Part shown: piece after piece, positions 1 through 9,055 of the stretch | Layout of the letters: each line of letters starts with the position of its first letter | How positions within the stretch are numbered: position 1 is the stretch's first letter | Source of the DNA: Pseudomonadota bacterium | GTDB taxonomy: Bacteria; Pseudomonadota; Gammaproteobacteria; Acidiferrobacterales; UBA6901 | NCBI GenBank assembly: GCA_021783175.1 | Contig: JAJXUF010000005.1 | Coordinates: 10,917-74,916 of the forward strand | Direction of reading: 5' to 3' | DNA length: 64,000 nt | The notes under the pieces: generated by a model | Databases searched by the model: none | The model's input: the letters and a program-made list of their open reading frames with translations, nothing else | What the model was told of the DNA's origin: nothing | Made by a program: the position numbers and the translations under genes

Positions 1-2819
1 GCGTCGACGTCCACCACTGCTGGCTCGGCCAGACCGTTAGGCGTAGCGGTAGACGATTGGGCAGTACCGGCGCCCGTGTCGATCTTGACAAATGAGCCGG
101 GGGGCCAGGTCGTACCGCTGCCGCCCCCGATGAATACGATATAAAGGAAGGCGTCCCCGGTAGTTCCGGTGCTGTTGTAGCCATTGCCGAAGACCGCGGC
201 CCATTCGCCGTTTGCCATTTTCGCGATGGTTGGCTTGCTGTAGGTGTCGCCCAGATCCGGATCGGTGAACTCCCACAGGACAATATTGGACGCATTGCCT
301 TCGTTGAACTGGCTTGGGTCGGTCACATCCAGTGCGTAATAAGCCATACCACCTTCGCGCAGCCCGCCGACCAGCACCGACCGCCATTGGGGGGTTCCGG
401 CCTTGGTGATGAATACATCACCTTCTGAGGGCGAACCGTCGACGAAGAATTCATGGGAATAGTTGGGAGCGGTTAGCTGGCTCAGGTTCGGAAAGACAGC
501 GTTGGGAACGTAGGCGATTTCTTCCTGACCTGTATTGGCGTTGAAACCATGCAGCATGCCGTCATTGGCGCCCACGTAGATCATCGGCGTACGATTCTGG
601 TAAGTGCTCACAAATGTTGAATAAGGTGCTGCTTCCAGGGTATCGGGATAGTTGAAGGCCGGTGCACCCACATACAACGGTGTCGAGTCGACGATGTCGC
701 CCAGATGGCCATTATTGGGAACGCAGGCGGTGGGCGTGGCGCCGGAATAACAGAGGCGCACGCGGAAATTGTCGCCAGTGCCTTCATTGGCCGAGCTGCC
801 TCGGAGGTAATTCAGGCGGTCAGCACCCAGCGTGTCGCTGGTGCCGCCGGCATAGGGCACCAGATCAAGGTCAGCCGTCTGCGATGCGGACAGGTTTGCC
901 CAGCGGAACGGGACCCCTGCGTTTGTCGTCGGATTGAGGGTGATGATGGCGCGTCCGGTGTCGTAATTCTGACTCGAATTCAGTACCTGACCCGCGTCCC
1001 AGGTCGCCGATGACGGTATCGCGCCGGTGCTCGAATTGAGCAGGTAGGCAAGCACTTGACCGACCCAGCCGGTGGTGTTGAATTTTGACTGGTAGATATA
1101 GGTTGAGCCCGATCCGCCCAGATAGCCCGAGCTGGCACCCAGCCCCGAGGCGGTCCCCTGGCGTGCGCCGATGTTGTTCAGGATCGAGGAAAAGGCGGAA
1201 ACAAGCTGCGAGGGATTGGCGGCACTGTAGTACATGCCGCGCCCGTTAATGGCCGCATGCCAAAGGTCGTCCAGGTTGGCCAGAGGACCCGAGGTGGAGG
1301 TGATGGGCCAGCCAGTCTGCGAGGATCCGGTACATGCCGTTTCGGCTGTGCTTCCGCTCGTCAACAGTGCCTGATAGCAGGGCCCGTTTGACGGTTGGTC
1401 CCAGGTAAGATCGCCGTTGGCGCCCAGGCCGACAGTGAAGGTGCTCACATGCTGCCACGTCGCCGGATCATTTTCCGGGTTGTAGTAGTCTGCAGTGGAC
1501 AGCGTCGTCGGAGTGTTTCCCGAAGTGGAATAGGGAATATAAGGCGGCACATTGTTAGTCAGATCCGGACGCAGGTCGTGGCTCCAGTAATAGAAAGAGA
1601 TGTCGGCCAGATTTGGCGCAGTCGAGGCCGGCGAACTGTTATCCGGGTAAATAAGCTGATTTGATCCGTCCGGAGTATACGCAGTTCCGTCCGGCAAGGT
1701 GACGGCGGTGGAGTCCGTGTCAGTGCTCACGGTGTGTATGCTCGGGGAGACGTTCCATTCGCCGTCGGTAAATATCACGGAGAAGTTCTGACGGCACGAA
1801 TATTCCGTTCCCACGGATGTGCCGGGATTTTGTGCCCAAGGTTCATAAACGCCGTTGGTCGACGAAGTCTGGGAGATGTAGTTTCCGGCCCTCTGCATGG
1901 CGTCGAGCATGGGAGTGCCACCACCGGCGGGCGAATTGTAAAGCCAGGTGAAGAAGGTATTGCGTGCGTTCTGCGAGGTCGCCGGGTTGGTATAGCCCGT
2001 GCTGAACGGCTGGACATAGGTGCCGGGACAGCTCGCGCTCGGCGCCTGGCCGAATCCGGTATTACAGGTATTAATGCGCTGGTAGGCGATGCGGATCGCG
2101 CCATCCTGAACCTTGGCGAAGGAAAGTCCTGCCGAGGTCATCGCATCAAGCGTGTGAGTACGGTAATAGCTGTACCAGTTGGCGAAATTCTGGCGCTCGT
2201 CCGTACCGCCAGGACCGGAAGTCGAACTCACTACAACCTTGCGGTAGCACGCATCGTTGCTGGTTGCGACCGGACTGCAAGCAGTCGTCGTGGGGTCGTA
2301 GACATAATAAAAGGCCGCCTGGCCGGAGGTTGTGCCGGTACCGCAACTCGCATAAGGCTCACCGAATAAGGCGTTCCACGTGACTTGGTAATTTGAAGAC
2401 AGATCGACTGTGCCAGCGCCCGTGTTGTAGCCGTCTAAATACGCAGCAGTAAAGCTGGTGGCCGTGGTGTTGAGCGGGCCGTCGCTCGAGTTGACTGCCG
2501 GCTGATAGGCGACAGTCGGGTCGTAATAAATACGATTGACGGTGCTGGAGCAGCCACGAGGATAGGTCGCAAGGTCAGTGGACCCCGCTGTTATGCCGCC
2601 CACCGGATCCGGCAAGAAACCCCAGCCCATGCTCCCTGAATCATCGATGGTGAAAATGACGTTCGGTTGTACCGAATTGGTCAAATCAAGCGGCACATCC
2701 GGCAAGCTGAGCGGAGCGGCATAGGCCGTCATTGCCGGTGCCAGCGCCAGCGCGCACGCAACGATGAACGTGAATGCCCTGGCAAGTAAGCGCAGGTGTT
2801 TGCAAATCGCCTTTTTCAT
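1..2819 (-). CDS. pilY1: Type IV pilus tip/biogenesis protein PilY1, N-terminal part
   Basis: Partial gene; the C-terminus lies beyond the left edge. Translation from the ATG at 2819 gives a basic, hydrophobic signal peptide ending near ATA-YA-A and then a segment reading VQPNVIFTIDDSGSMGWG, the entry of PilY1 proteins with a DxSxS-like metal-binding motif. At the window edge the frame reads PNGLAEPAVVDVD, the repeat typical of the C-terminal beta-propeller of PilY1. PilY1 is exported, works at the pilus tip in adhesion and helps control extension and retraction (family knowledge). A GGGAG Shine-Dalgarno sits 8 bases before the start. It is the last visible gene of the fimT-pilV-pilW-pilX-pilY1 operon, 154 bp after pilX. 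Confidence 0.93.
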   Translation of the reverse strand, partial: MKKAICKHLRLLARAFTFIVACALALAPAMTAYAAPLSLPDVPLDLTNSVQPNVIFTIDDSGSMGWGFLPDPVGGITAGSTDLATYPRGCSSTVNRIYYDPTVAYQPAVNSSDGPLNTTATSFTAAYLDGYNTGAGTVDLSSNYQVTWNALFGEPYASCGTGTTSGQAAFYYVYDPTTTACSPVATSNDACYRKVVVSSTSGPGGTDERQNFANWYSYYRTHTLDAMTSAGLSFAKVQDGAIRIAYQRINTCNTGFGQAPSASCPGTYVQPFSTGYTNPATSQNARNTFFTWLYNSPAGGGTPMLDAMQRAGNYISQTSSTNGVYEPWAQNPGTSVGTEYSCRQNFSVIFTDGEWNVSPSIHTVSTDTDSTAVTLPDGTAYTPDGSNQLIYPDNSSPASTAPNLADISFYYWSHDLRPDLTNNVPPYIPYSTSGNTPTTLSTADYYNPENDPATWQHVSTFTVGLGANGDLTWDQPSNGPCYQALLTSGSTAETACTGSSQTGWPITSTSGPLANLDDLWHAAINGRGMYYSAANPSQLVSAFSSILNNIGARQGTASGLGASSGYLGGSGSTYIYQSKFNTTGWVGQVLAYLLNSSTGAIPSSATWDAGQVLNSSQNYDTGRAIITLNPTTNAGVPFRWANLSASQTADLDLVPYAGGTSDTLGADRLNYLRGSSANEGTGDNFRVRLCYSGATPTACVPNNGHLGDIVDSTPLYVGAPAFNYPDTLEAAPYSTFVSTYQNRTPMIYVGANDGMLHGFNANTGQEEIAYVPNAVFPNLSQLTAPNYSHEFFVDGSPSEGDVFITKAGTPQWRSVLVGGLREGGMAYYALDVTDPSQFNEGNASNIVLWEFTDPDLGDTYSKPTIAKMANGEWAAVFGNGYNSTGTTGDAFLYIVFIGGGSGTTWPPGSFVKIDTGAGTAQSSTATPNGLAEPAVVDVD

Positions 2820-2973
2820 GACATCGACTCCCATTCGAAATGCGTTGGCATTACTTTATTTTCTGATCCATGCGTACGCCGAAACGAACTCACTTTTTTA
2901 AGCTTTGGTGACTGTCCGCGCAATGCGCGAATCAGTCGCGAAATTTGCCGACCGTAGACTGCGTTCAGTGTGC

Positions 2974-3519
2974 TCACTCCCGACCATATACTTCCTGCAG
3001 TGTGCTCACGGCGTTTGGGGTGGTGCCCCATCCCCAAGCTGTGATCCGGTAGAAAATAACTTGCGGGGCCTTGATACCAATCACAAGGTTGCCACCCGGG
3101 GCTGCGCCGACGTATTCAACGACGTATTTCGGGGCTGCAGACAACGCCAGCGGACCAGTACCGATGACCGCTGCATTCGTCGTGGCCCCGCCGTTTGTCA
3201 ACCACCAGTTCGACCCGTGTGTAAGCATGCTCGAAAAATCACCCGCAACCCCGTAGCTCAGGGCGGTGCCGAGGGTGTATGGCAGGCTGGACGACGGCGG
3301 AAGCTGCTGGGGCGCGGACCCGATTGCTATTTCGGCCTCGATTAATGCAGACTCCGCCGCATCGAACGACGCCTGCTTATCTTTTTCGTTGACGGCCATA
3401 TTCTGCTGAAGCGTGCTGGTGGTAATGGCCGTAACGCCGATGATGGTCAGGAGCAGCAGAAATATCAGCGCAACCACCAGCGTGGCGCCGCGTTCTGCTC
3501 TAATCGTTCGCTGCGCCAT
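2974..3519 (-). CDS. pilX: Type IV pilus assembly minor pilin PilX
   Basis: 181-residue minor pilin. The chosen start (3519) gives a short basic leader MAQRTIRAERG followed by ATLVVALIFLLLLTIIGV, a prepilin peptidase site and hydrophobic N-helix of PilX type. Position +5 lacks the usual Glu, as is common in PilX. AAAGGA precedes this start. An upstream in-frame ATG at 3624 would add 35 residues and begins just before the pilW stop codon; I prefer the shorter form because class III leaders are short. With FimT, PilV and PilW it probably primes pilus assembly and carries PilY1 to the tip (family knowledge). Confidence 0.88.
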   Translation of the reverse strand: MAQRTIRAERGATLVVALIFLLLLTIIGVTAITTSTLQQNMAVNEKDKQASFDAAESALIEAEIAIGSAPQQLPPSSSLPYTLGTALSYGVAGDFSSMLTHGSNWWLTNGGATTNAAVIGTGPLALSAAPKYVVEYVGAAPGGNLVIGIKAPQVIFYRITAWGWGTTPNAVSTLQEVYGRE

Positions 3520-3626
3520 TTGATTCCTTTGTCTGAGGATCGCAGCAGGTTGCGCAACTACTGCCGCTGCTGCGAACAAGACGCTGACTTTTGTCGGTCT
3601 ATTCATGCCGGTTGTAGTACGCATTG

Positions 3627-4967
3627 TTACTGCCCCCGATTACGCAAGCTGACCGTTTCGGTAAACACGCGACGGCGCAGATCGTCATGGACTACCGATT
3701 CGTCGACGACTGTAGAATCATTGTTGTTTATTCCCGTCAGATAGTACTTACCGGTGTCCTGAGTCGTGTCCGTTGCCGAACCGGTGACGTTGGTTGTGCT
3801 CATCAGCAGACTGAAGCGCACAGTGACGACCTTCTGCCACTCGCCATTAGCATCCACCTGTGCGGCGGTTTCATAGAGTTCCGGTATTCCGTCTGGCCGC
3901 AGGGCTTGGCCTGGTGGAGCGGTGGCATCCCGATCCACACCGTAAAGTATTTGCAGGTTATCGACGCCGTGGACGATCTCGGTCGCCGTCAATGAGCCAT
4001 TGGGGGTCAAGGGATAGGTTGCTTCCCATAATCCGGGACCATCTTGGGCATTGTTGGGATCGGTCGCCACGAAAAACGCCGAAGACGTCAAGGTGTAAAG
4101 TGCTGTTGATCCAGGAACGTATTTGCTTATGTTAGAACTGCAGCCATTGGAATTGCCCCAGGAGATGCAGCTATTGCCCGGTGAGTAGGTGTTGGAACCT
4201 GAATGCGTAATATCGGTCAGCGATGCGCCATTGCTGACACTAGTGATCTGAAAAATGTCGGCCTGACTGCAGTTGGACACGAACGCAATTGTGCCTACTG
4301 GCGGCGCTGTGTAGCCGTTAGTAAGGTGTATTGTGGCCGAGTCCATTGTGGGGTTATTCATTATCGGCGCGGGATTGCCGCTTATGTGGTAGATGAGAAT
4401 GGCGTCGGTACCGGGCGTGATCCCACCCGGCGAACCTGCCGAAGCAACACCTGACATCCCAAACACGCTGGAATCGATGTTAGGTGTCCAGTCGCCGACA
4501 TTGGTGTCGTTGGTGTGATATGTGGTCGCGGTCGGCTGGAATACACTTCCGGGGGCGGTGTTAGTGTTAGTGTATTCGAACCCCATGATGCCTTGGGTCA
4601 AATAATTCTTTACGGATTTGCCCGCAGCATTAAGATCATTTCTGACTTCGTTTTGTGGCACGGCGTTAAGACAGCCCAGATTACCCGCCTGGCGGATTTG
4701 GAACTCCATGGTATCCATGGCAAACCGGGCGTTTTCCTGCAGACGCGACAATCCCTGATCAACCCGATAAGTGTTGCTACTGCTCGAAAATACCTGAACG
4801 ACCCCGATGAGGATAATGAGGCCGATAACCATGGCGACCATGAGTTCGACGAGCGAAAAGCCTTGGACAAGCGCGATGCTTGCCCGATTTCGAACGTTCC
4901 TTTTTCCGGCGTTCACGCTGTGGCGACTCCGGTTGCCATTTATCTGTGGGTGTCTTGGATAGGTCAT
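3627..4967 (-). CDS. pilW: Type IV pilus assembly minor pilin PilW
   Basis: 446-residue large minor pilin. The class III signal is ALVQG^FSLVELMVAMVIGLIIL, with Glu at +5 of the mature protein, followed by the PilW-like stretch VFSSSSNTYRVDQGLSRLQENARFA. The ATG at 4967 lies 11 bp after the pilV stop; a longer open frame to 5195 would run antisense-free but through pilV, so it is rejected. The leader is about 36 residues, longer than usual. The remainder is a Ser/Thr/Asn-rich globular domain. The gene is in operon with pilV upstream and pilX downstream. Confidence 0.9.
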   Translation of the reverse strand: MTYPRHPQINGNRSRHSVNAGKRNVRNRASIALVQGFSLVELMVAMVIGLIILIGVVQVFSSSSNTYRVDQGLSRLQENARFAMDTMEFQIRQAGNLGCLNAVPQNEVRNDLNAAGKSVKNYLTQGIMGFEYTNTNTAPGSVFQPTATTYHTNDTNVGDWTPNIDSSVFGMSGVASAGSPGGITPGTDAILIYHISGNPAPIMNNPTMDSATIHLTNGYTAPPVGTIAFVSNCSQADIFQITSVSNGASLTDITHSGSNTYSPGNSCISWGNSNGCSSNISKYVPGSTALYTLTSSAFFVATDPNNAQDGPGLWEATYPLTPNGSLTATEIVHGVDNLQILYGVDRDATAPPGQALRPDGIPELYETAAQVDANGEWQKVVTVRFSLLMSTTNVTGSATDTTQDTGKYYLTGINNNDSTVVDESVVHDDLRRRVFTETVSLRNRGQ

Positions 4968-4978
4968 ATTTGTTGTCT

Positions 4979-5476
4979 CTAGTACAACTGGACAGTTTCG
5001 CTTTCTTGCAGCGGAAGGTTCTTTTCCGTCCATGACACGGTAACGGTGTATGTATTGGGATAGGTCGAGTTGGACGCGATCGTCACGCCACCGCTGTAAA
5101 GCGTTTTCTGCAGGAAAGCAATCCACTGATTGATGTCGTAATTGGCCATCGCCGTCGGACTGCTGCATTGAAGAACGCCGCCTGACGGCGTGCAACTGGG
5201 CGAAAGAGTGCCGGTGGACGCGTTGACCGAGACAGCATAACTGCCGAGCGCGTTGTAGTTGGCCCGCATATCGTCGATGACGTTGTCGAGGAGCAAAGTC
5301 GCTTGGGTGCGTTCGTACGATTCATGGCTGTAGGCGAGTCCGTAGGTCTGTAGACCAGCGAGGCCCAGCAATCCAATCGACAAAACCAAAAGTGCCACGA
5401 GCACTTCCACCAGGCTGAAGCCGCTTTGCAGGCCGGAAGGAGTGCTCATACCGATTTGCCGTTGGACTGAATTCAT
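4979..5476 (-). CDS. pilV: Type IV pilus modification/minor pilin PilV
   Basis: 165-residue minor pilin. The leader MNSVQRQIGMSTPSGLQSG is cleaved before FSLVEVLVALLVLSIGLLGL, with Glu at +5; the run LLGLAGLQTYGL is characteristic of PilV. The start at 5476 was chosen because AGGAAACCTGTC precedes it and it overlaps the end of fimT by none (fimT stops at 5502). A methionine ten residues further in (5449) is an alternative. It belongs to the minor pilin operon. Confidence 0.89.
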   Translation of the reverse strand: MNSVQRQIGMSTPSGLQSGFSLVEVLVALLVLSIGLLGLAGLQTYGLAYSHESYERTQATLLLDNVIDDMRANYNALGSYAVSVNASTGTLSPSCTPSGGVLQCSSPTAMANYDINQWIAFLQKTLYSGGVTIASNSTYPNTYTVTVSWTEKNLPLQESETVQLY

Positions 5477-5501
5477 GACAGGTTTCCTGATGCCTTTTCT
5501 C

Positions 5502-6206
5502 TTAGGGGCACGACGACACAATTCCTTGATGAGTGCTTACTTCGCCGACCGAATCGACGCTGATTACCCGCGCTGAACAGCTTGGACGACTCGGATCGCT
5601 GAGCGAAAATCGGAACTCTGACGATCCGAGCGGCAAGTTCGTCGGCGGTTGGCTTGTACCTGTAAAGATCAAGATTGTGGGTGTCGTGCCACTGGGAAAA
5701 ACCGCCAGCCCCAACAAATCACCCCCGGAAAGCGCACGACGATAGCGAACCACGGTATCGCCGGCGTCGAGCACGCCATCAAGATTGGCGTCGATAAAGG
5801 TCAGGTAACCCCCTTGCCAACTGGTCTGGGCAAGACAGGTGGCGCCATCGTTTGAGGGGCAAAGACCGACTGACAACCCTCGTTTGACTGCCTGGCTGCG
5901 TGCATAGGTCAGGTCGGTCACCAGATCATTGATCTGTGTACGTGCCCGACTGTTCTGTACAAATGTCCGTATATTGGGAACAGCGACAACGAGCAGAACC
6001 GAGGCAACAGCCAGCGTGACGACGAGTTCAATAAGGGTAAAACCACGCGGCGAGCCGGCACCGATGAACGGCTTATTGTCACCGATGAATGGTGCGACTG
6101 ACGGTAGAGGTATGCCGACAGACGGTAGTTGCGGCCCGACAAAAAATCGAGCCAAACAAGCAATTTGTCGTTTCTGAATGTCAGATTTCTTCTTAAGGTT
6201 ATTCAT
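5502..6206 (-). CDS. fimT: Type IV pilus minor pilin FimT/GspH family
   Basis: 234-residue pseudopilin of the FimT/GspH family and first gene of the pilus operon. The prepilin site is SPRG^FTLIELVVTLAVASVLLVV; the downstream segment RARTQINDLVTDLTYARSQA and a C-terminal pair of Cys fit FimT, a minor pilin that in other species binds DNA during uptake. The leader before the cleavage site is about 55 residues, much longer than normal, and contains near-duplicated units (LPSV twice, PFIG twice). No other Met is available in the leader, so the true start may be a non-ATG codon further in. GGGA precedes the ATG. Confidence 0.87.
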   Translation of the reverse strand: MNNLKKKSDIQKRQIACLARFFVGPQLPSVGIPLPSVAPFIGDNKPFIGAGSPRGFTLIELVVTLAVASVLLVVAVPNIRTFVQNSRARTQINDLVTDLTYARSQAVKRGLSVGLCPSNDGATCLAQTSWQGGYLTFIDANLDGVLDAGDTVVRYRRALSGGDLLGLAVFPSGTTPTILIFTGTSQPPTNLPLGSSEFRFSLSDPSRPSCSARVISVDSVGEVSTHQGIVSSCP

Positions 6207-6544
6207 GTACGTTCCCGGAAACGCGGAATTTCAGCAAATTTCCATTGGGCCATTGGATTTAGTATAGCGGCCCCCCGCGTGCTGGCAACTCGACACCAGG
6301 TTGGTCTGGCCCAAGTTGGAACATTTTCGCCAGCAGCCGTTTAGAGCCATGAGCGATGACCAACGGATTAAAACGGGCGACGAACGGTCTGTCTACGCGG
6401 CTGGAGTAACGACGAACGGTACGGTGCAGCAGATGACCGGAACGTCGCCCGGAGAAGTGCAATCGCCTATTGCACAGATTGGCCTATGAGCGTCAAATCT
6501 CCTTCCCTCGAGTAAGGGCATCCATTGGAGAGCTGAGAACTACT
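6207..6544. other. Intergenic region between fimT and thiO
   Basis: 338 bp between divergent genes. Apart from the fimT promoter at 6261-6288, I see no gene, repeat or RNA. Short open frames here have no recognisable product and no good ribosome-binding site. Confidence 0.5.
6261..6288 (-). promoter_or_regulatory. Probable sigma-70 promoter of the pilus operon
   Basis: Read on the minus strand there is TTGCCA, 16 bases, then TATACT, ending 55 bp upstream of the fimT start at 6206. It is the only good promoter-like pair between fimT and thiO in that direction. It is a sequence match only. Confidence 0.55.
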
Positions 6545-7636
6545 TTGAAGACACCGATCTACATTATCGGCGGCGGTATCATTGGGCTGCTAACCGCCTA
6601 CGAACTGGTCGCGGCCGCTGAAAAGGTTGTCGTGATCGACCATCAGTCTATTGGGCAGGAAGCATCCTGGGCGGGCGGGGGCATTCTCTCTCCGCTTTAT
6701 CCCTGGCGTTATCCGGAGCCTGTAGAGCAACTGGCTCGCTGGAGTCAGAGTCATTACCAGGATCTGGCCGAAACGCTCAGGGTAGAGACCGGAATTGATA
6801 CCCAATGGATACGCTCCGGTCTCCTGATTATAGATGAGAACGACACCGATACTGGGTTTAATTGGTGCCGAACTCATTCGATCGTCGCGGATCTTGTTGA
6901 CCAGAAAGGCATGACCCATCTAGAGCCGCATGTAAGGATGCGATCGAATTCGGCGCTAAATCTGCCGGACGTAGCGCAAATTCGAAATCCCCGTTTCCTC
7001 AAGGCCCTGGTAGCTTGGCTGCGCGCCCACGGCGTGGAAATAAGAGAGAACGTTGCTGCGAAAAGCCTCGAGGTGAGAGCGGGAGCGTTGACGGCGATCC
7101 ACACCGATTCGGGCCCTATTAATGTCGAGCGCGCCATTGTGGCAGCCGGGGCCTGGAGTGGGGCACTGCTGGCGACCGCGGAAGTGCAAGTCCCCGTCAT
7201 GCCGATCAAGGGGCAGATGCTGCTATTGCGAGGATCTGCTGCAGCCCCTTTTAACCACATTCTATTGCGCGAAGCGTGCTATTTGATCCCGAGGCAGGAT
7301 GGACGCGTTCTAGTGGGAAGTTCCCAAGAAGAGAGCGGGTTTGATAAATCCACCACCGAATCCGTTCGCGTCATGCTTTACGGCAAAGCTGTCGACCTTG
7401 TGCCAAGCCTGAGGGAATGGCAAATCGAGCGTCAATGGGCAGGATTGCGTCCGGGTTCGCCCGATGGAATCCCTTATATTGGTTCCCATCCAGAAATTAA
7501 GGGTTTATACGTCAATACCGGCCACTTTCGCAACGGCATCGTGCTGGCGCCAGCATCTGCGCGGTTAGCTGCTGACCTCGTGCTTGGCCGAACACCTTTC
7601 CTTGATCTCCGTCAATTTCGAATCCTGCGCAAATGA
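6545..7636 (+). CDS. thiO: FAD-dependent glycine/D-amino acid oxidase (ThiO-like)
   Basis: 363-residue DAO-family flavoprotein. The Rossmann motif IYIIGGGIIGLLTAYEL is at the very N-terminus, then EASWAGGGILSPLYPWRYPE, typical of glycine oxidase ThiO, and a C-terminal GLRPGSPDGIPYIG plus NTGHFRNGIVLAPASA flavin-binding segment. ThiO oxidises glycine to the imine used for the thiazole of thiamine (family knowledge). No thi genes adjoin, so the role is inferred from sequence. The start is uncertain: I chose the TTG at 6545 because it places the Rossmann motif normally; TTG codons at 6470 and 6479 would add about 25 residues. The fur-like gene follows 46 bp downstream. Confidence 0.85.
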   Translation: MKTPIYIIGGGIIGLLTAYELVAAAEKVVVIDHQSIGQEASWAGGGILSPLYPWRYPEPVEQLARWSQSHYQDLAETLRVETGIDTQWIRSGLLIIDENDTDTGFNWCRTHSIVADLVDQKGMTHLEPHVRMRSNSALNLPDVAQIRNPRFLKALVAWLRAHGVEIRENVAAKSLEVRAGALTAIHTDSGPINVERAIVAAGAWSGALLATAEVQVPVMPIKGQMLLLRGSAAAPFNHILLREACYLIPRQDGRVLVGSSQEESGFDKSTTESVRVMLYGKAVDLVPSLREWQIERQWAGLRPGSPDGIPYIGSHPEIKGLYVNTGHFRNGIVLAPASARLAADLVLGRTPFLDLRQFRILRK

Positions 7637-7642
7637 GCTAAG

Positions 7643-7672
7643 TTGGACTTAGTTCACAGCGAGACTTATAAT
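7643..7672 (+). promoter_or_regulatory. Strong sigma-70-like promoter overlapping the fur-like gene start
   Basis: TTGGAC at 7643-7648, 18-base spacer, perfect TATAAT at 7667-7672. The -10 box contains the first possible ATG (7671), so the transcript should begin around 7679-7681. Confidence 0.6.
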
Positions 7673-7682
7673 GAATCTAAAT

Positions 7683-8141
7683 ATGGATACCGCAACTCAT
7701 ACTCAAGTGGTAAGTCTTCGGGCGTATTCACACGAAGAGCTCGATTCACTGCTTCGCGAACACGGGATCAATCCCACAGCGCAACGCATGGAAATTGCCC
7801 GCGGAATGTTTTCCCGTGGCGGCCATTTCTCCGCCGAAGACGTGTTCGCGTTAGTAAATGCTGACCAACCTCAGGTCTCAAAGGCCACCGTCTACAACAC
7901 CTTGGGACTGTTCGCTGAAAAAGGGCTGATCCGCCAGGTGATCGTGGACCCGACCAGGGTTTTTTACGACCCCAACATGGCACCGCACTATCATTTCTAT
8001 GATGTTTCCACAGGCAAGCTGACAGATATTAGCGCTGCGGATGTCCGGATTACCGGACTGCCGCCCCTGCCCGCGGGCGCCAAAATGGAAGGTGTGGACG
8101 TCATCGTGCGGATGCGTCACAGCGTTCCTGAGGCAAGCTGA
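7683..8141 (+). CDS. Fur-family transcriptional regulator (Irr/PerR-like)
   Basis: 152-residue Fur-family winged-helix repressor. The N-terminal HTH reads NPTAQRMEIARGMFSRGGHF and SKATVYNTLGLFAEKGLI. The C-terminal part has PHYHFYDVSTGKLTDI where classical Fur has a CxxC zinc site, and no Cys is present, resembling Irr-type members. The metal or haem sensed is unknown. The ATG at 7671 falls within the -10 box of the promoter at 7643-7672, so I take the in-frame ATG at 7683; that makes the mRNA leaderless or nearly so. It sits between thiO and tRNA-Thr as a single gene. Confidence 0.85.
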   Translation: MDTATHTQVVSLRAYSHEELDSLLREHGINPTAQRMEIARGMFSRGGHFSAEDVFALVNADQPQVSKATVYNTLGLFAEKGLIRQVIVDPTRVFYDPNMAPHYHFYDVSTGKLTDISAADVRITGLPPLPAGAKMEGVDVIVRMRHSVPEAS

Positions 8142-8193
8142 AGAAGTAAGGTTGTTTCAGCTGGCCAGTCCCTCGTATACTGCGGACCCAATT

Positions 8194-8269
<76 letters not shown>

Positions 8270-8289
8270 GCAATTCAAGCAGACAGAAG

Positions 8290-8308
8290 AGCCCGCTCAA
8301 AGCGGGCT
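8290..8308. terminator. Hairpin terminator after tRNA-Thr, shared with the DUF4197 gene
   Basis: Perfect inverted repeat AGCCCGCT-CAA-AGCGGGCT between convergent genes, followed by ATTTCAT. It can serve both the tRNA (+) and the DUF4197 gene (-). Confidence 0.75.
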
Positions 8309-8335
8309 ATTTCATAAAGTGCTTGTTGTTCGATG

Positions 8336-9055
8336 TTATTTCCCGAACACCTCGCGCAACAGTTCGGTAGAACGCGCAACTGGGTCCTGGCGAATACGCT
8401 TCTCCTCGTCGGCAACCAGCAAGAACAGTCCGTCCAGCGCTTTTCGCGTCACATAGTCATCGAGGTCCAGCTTGCCGGTGTCAAGAAACGACGATACCGG
8501 TCCGGCTTGCTTAAGCAATTGCTTGTAGCGGCGAGTGACACCAACTTTGTCAGTAGCGGCCGCGATGATAGGGCGAAACCTGTCCCTGAGAGCACTTTCG
8601 GAATGTGCGCGGAAGTATGTCGTTGCCGCATCGTCCGGTCCGCGCACGATACCGATGGCGTCCTTCACGCTCATATTGCGAATGACCTGCAGAAAAATCG
8701 CTGTCGCCTGCGGGGCAGCCGCCTCGGCCGCACGGTTCATGCTCAAAACGAAATCATCCGCGACTTTTCCCTGACCCAGCACGCGCAACGCCTTGTCCAC
8801 CTGAATAAGACTGTCCGGCAGCGGAATTTTCACGCGTGGATTTCCGAAATATCCGTTCACGCGCCCAAGCGAACTGACCGCGCGCTGTGTGCCCTGCTCG
8901 AGTGCCTGCCTGATACCCGCGGCAGCGGTATCGGGATCAAGGGCGTTGTCAGCGCTTTCTTGGCGCAGCTGAGTTTTCAGCCAGTCGCCCAGGTTCGAGG
9001 CAGCGGCAGTGAAGGGAAGCAACAGCACCAACGAAATTGCAAATCGTCTTTTCAT
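8336..9055 (-). CDS. DUF4197 family exported protein
   Basis: 239-residue protein with signal peptide MKRRFAISLVLLLPFTAAAS and a helical domain matching the DUF4197 family by eye: NLGDWLKTQLRQES, GYFGNPRVKIPLPDSL and the conserved AVKDAIGI-like stretch MSVKDAIGIVRGPDDAATTYF. The function of this family is unknown to me; it is probably periplasmic. It is monocistronic and convergent with tRNA-Thr. Confidence 0.82.
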   Translation of the reverse strand: MKRRFAISLVLLLPFTAAASNLGDWLKTQLRQESADNALDPDTAAAGIRQALEQGTQRAVSSLGRVNGYFGNPRVKIPLPDSLIQVDKALRVLGQGKVADDFVLSMNRAAEAAAPQATAIFLQVIRNMSVKDAIGIVRGPDDAATTYFRAHSESALRDRFRPIIAAATDKVGVTRRYKQLLKQAGPVSSFLDTGKLDLDDYVTRKALDGLFLLVADEEKRIRQDPVARSTELLREVFGK

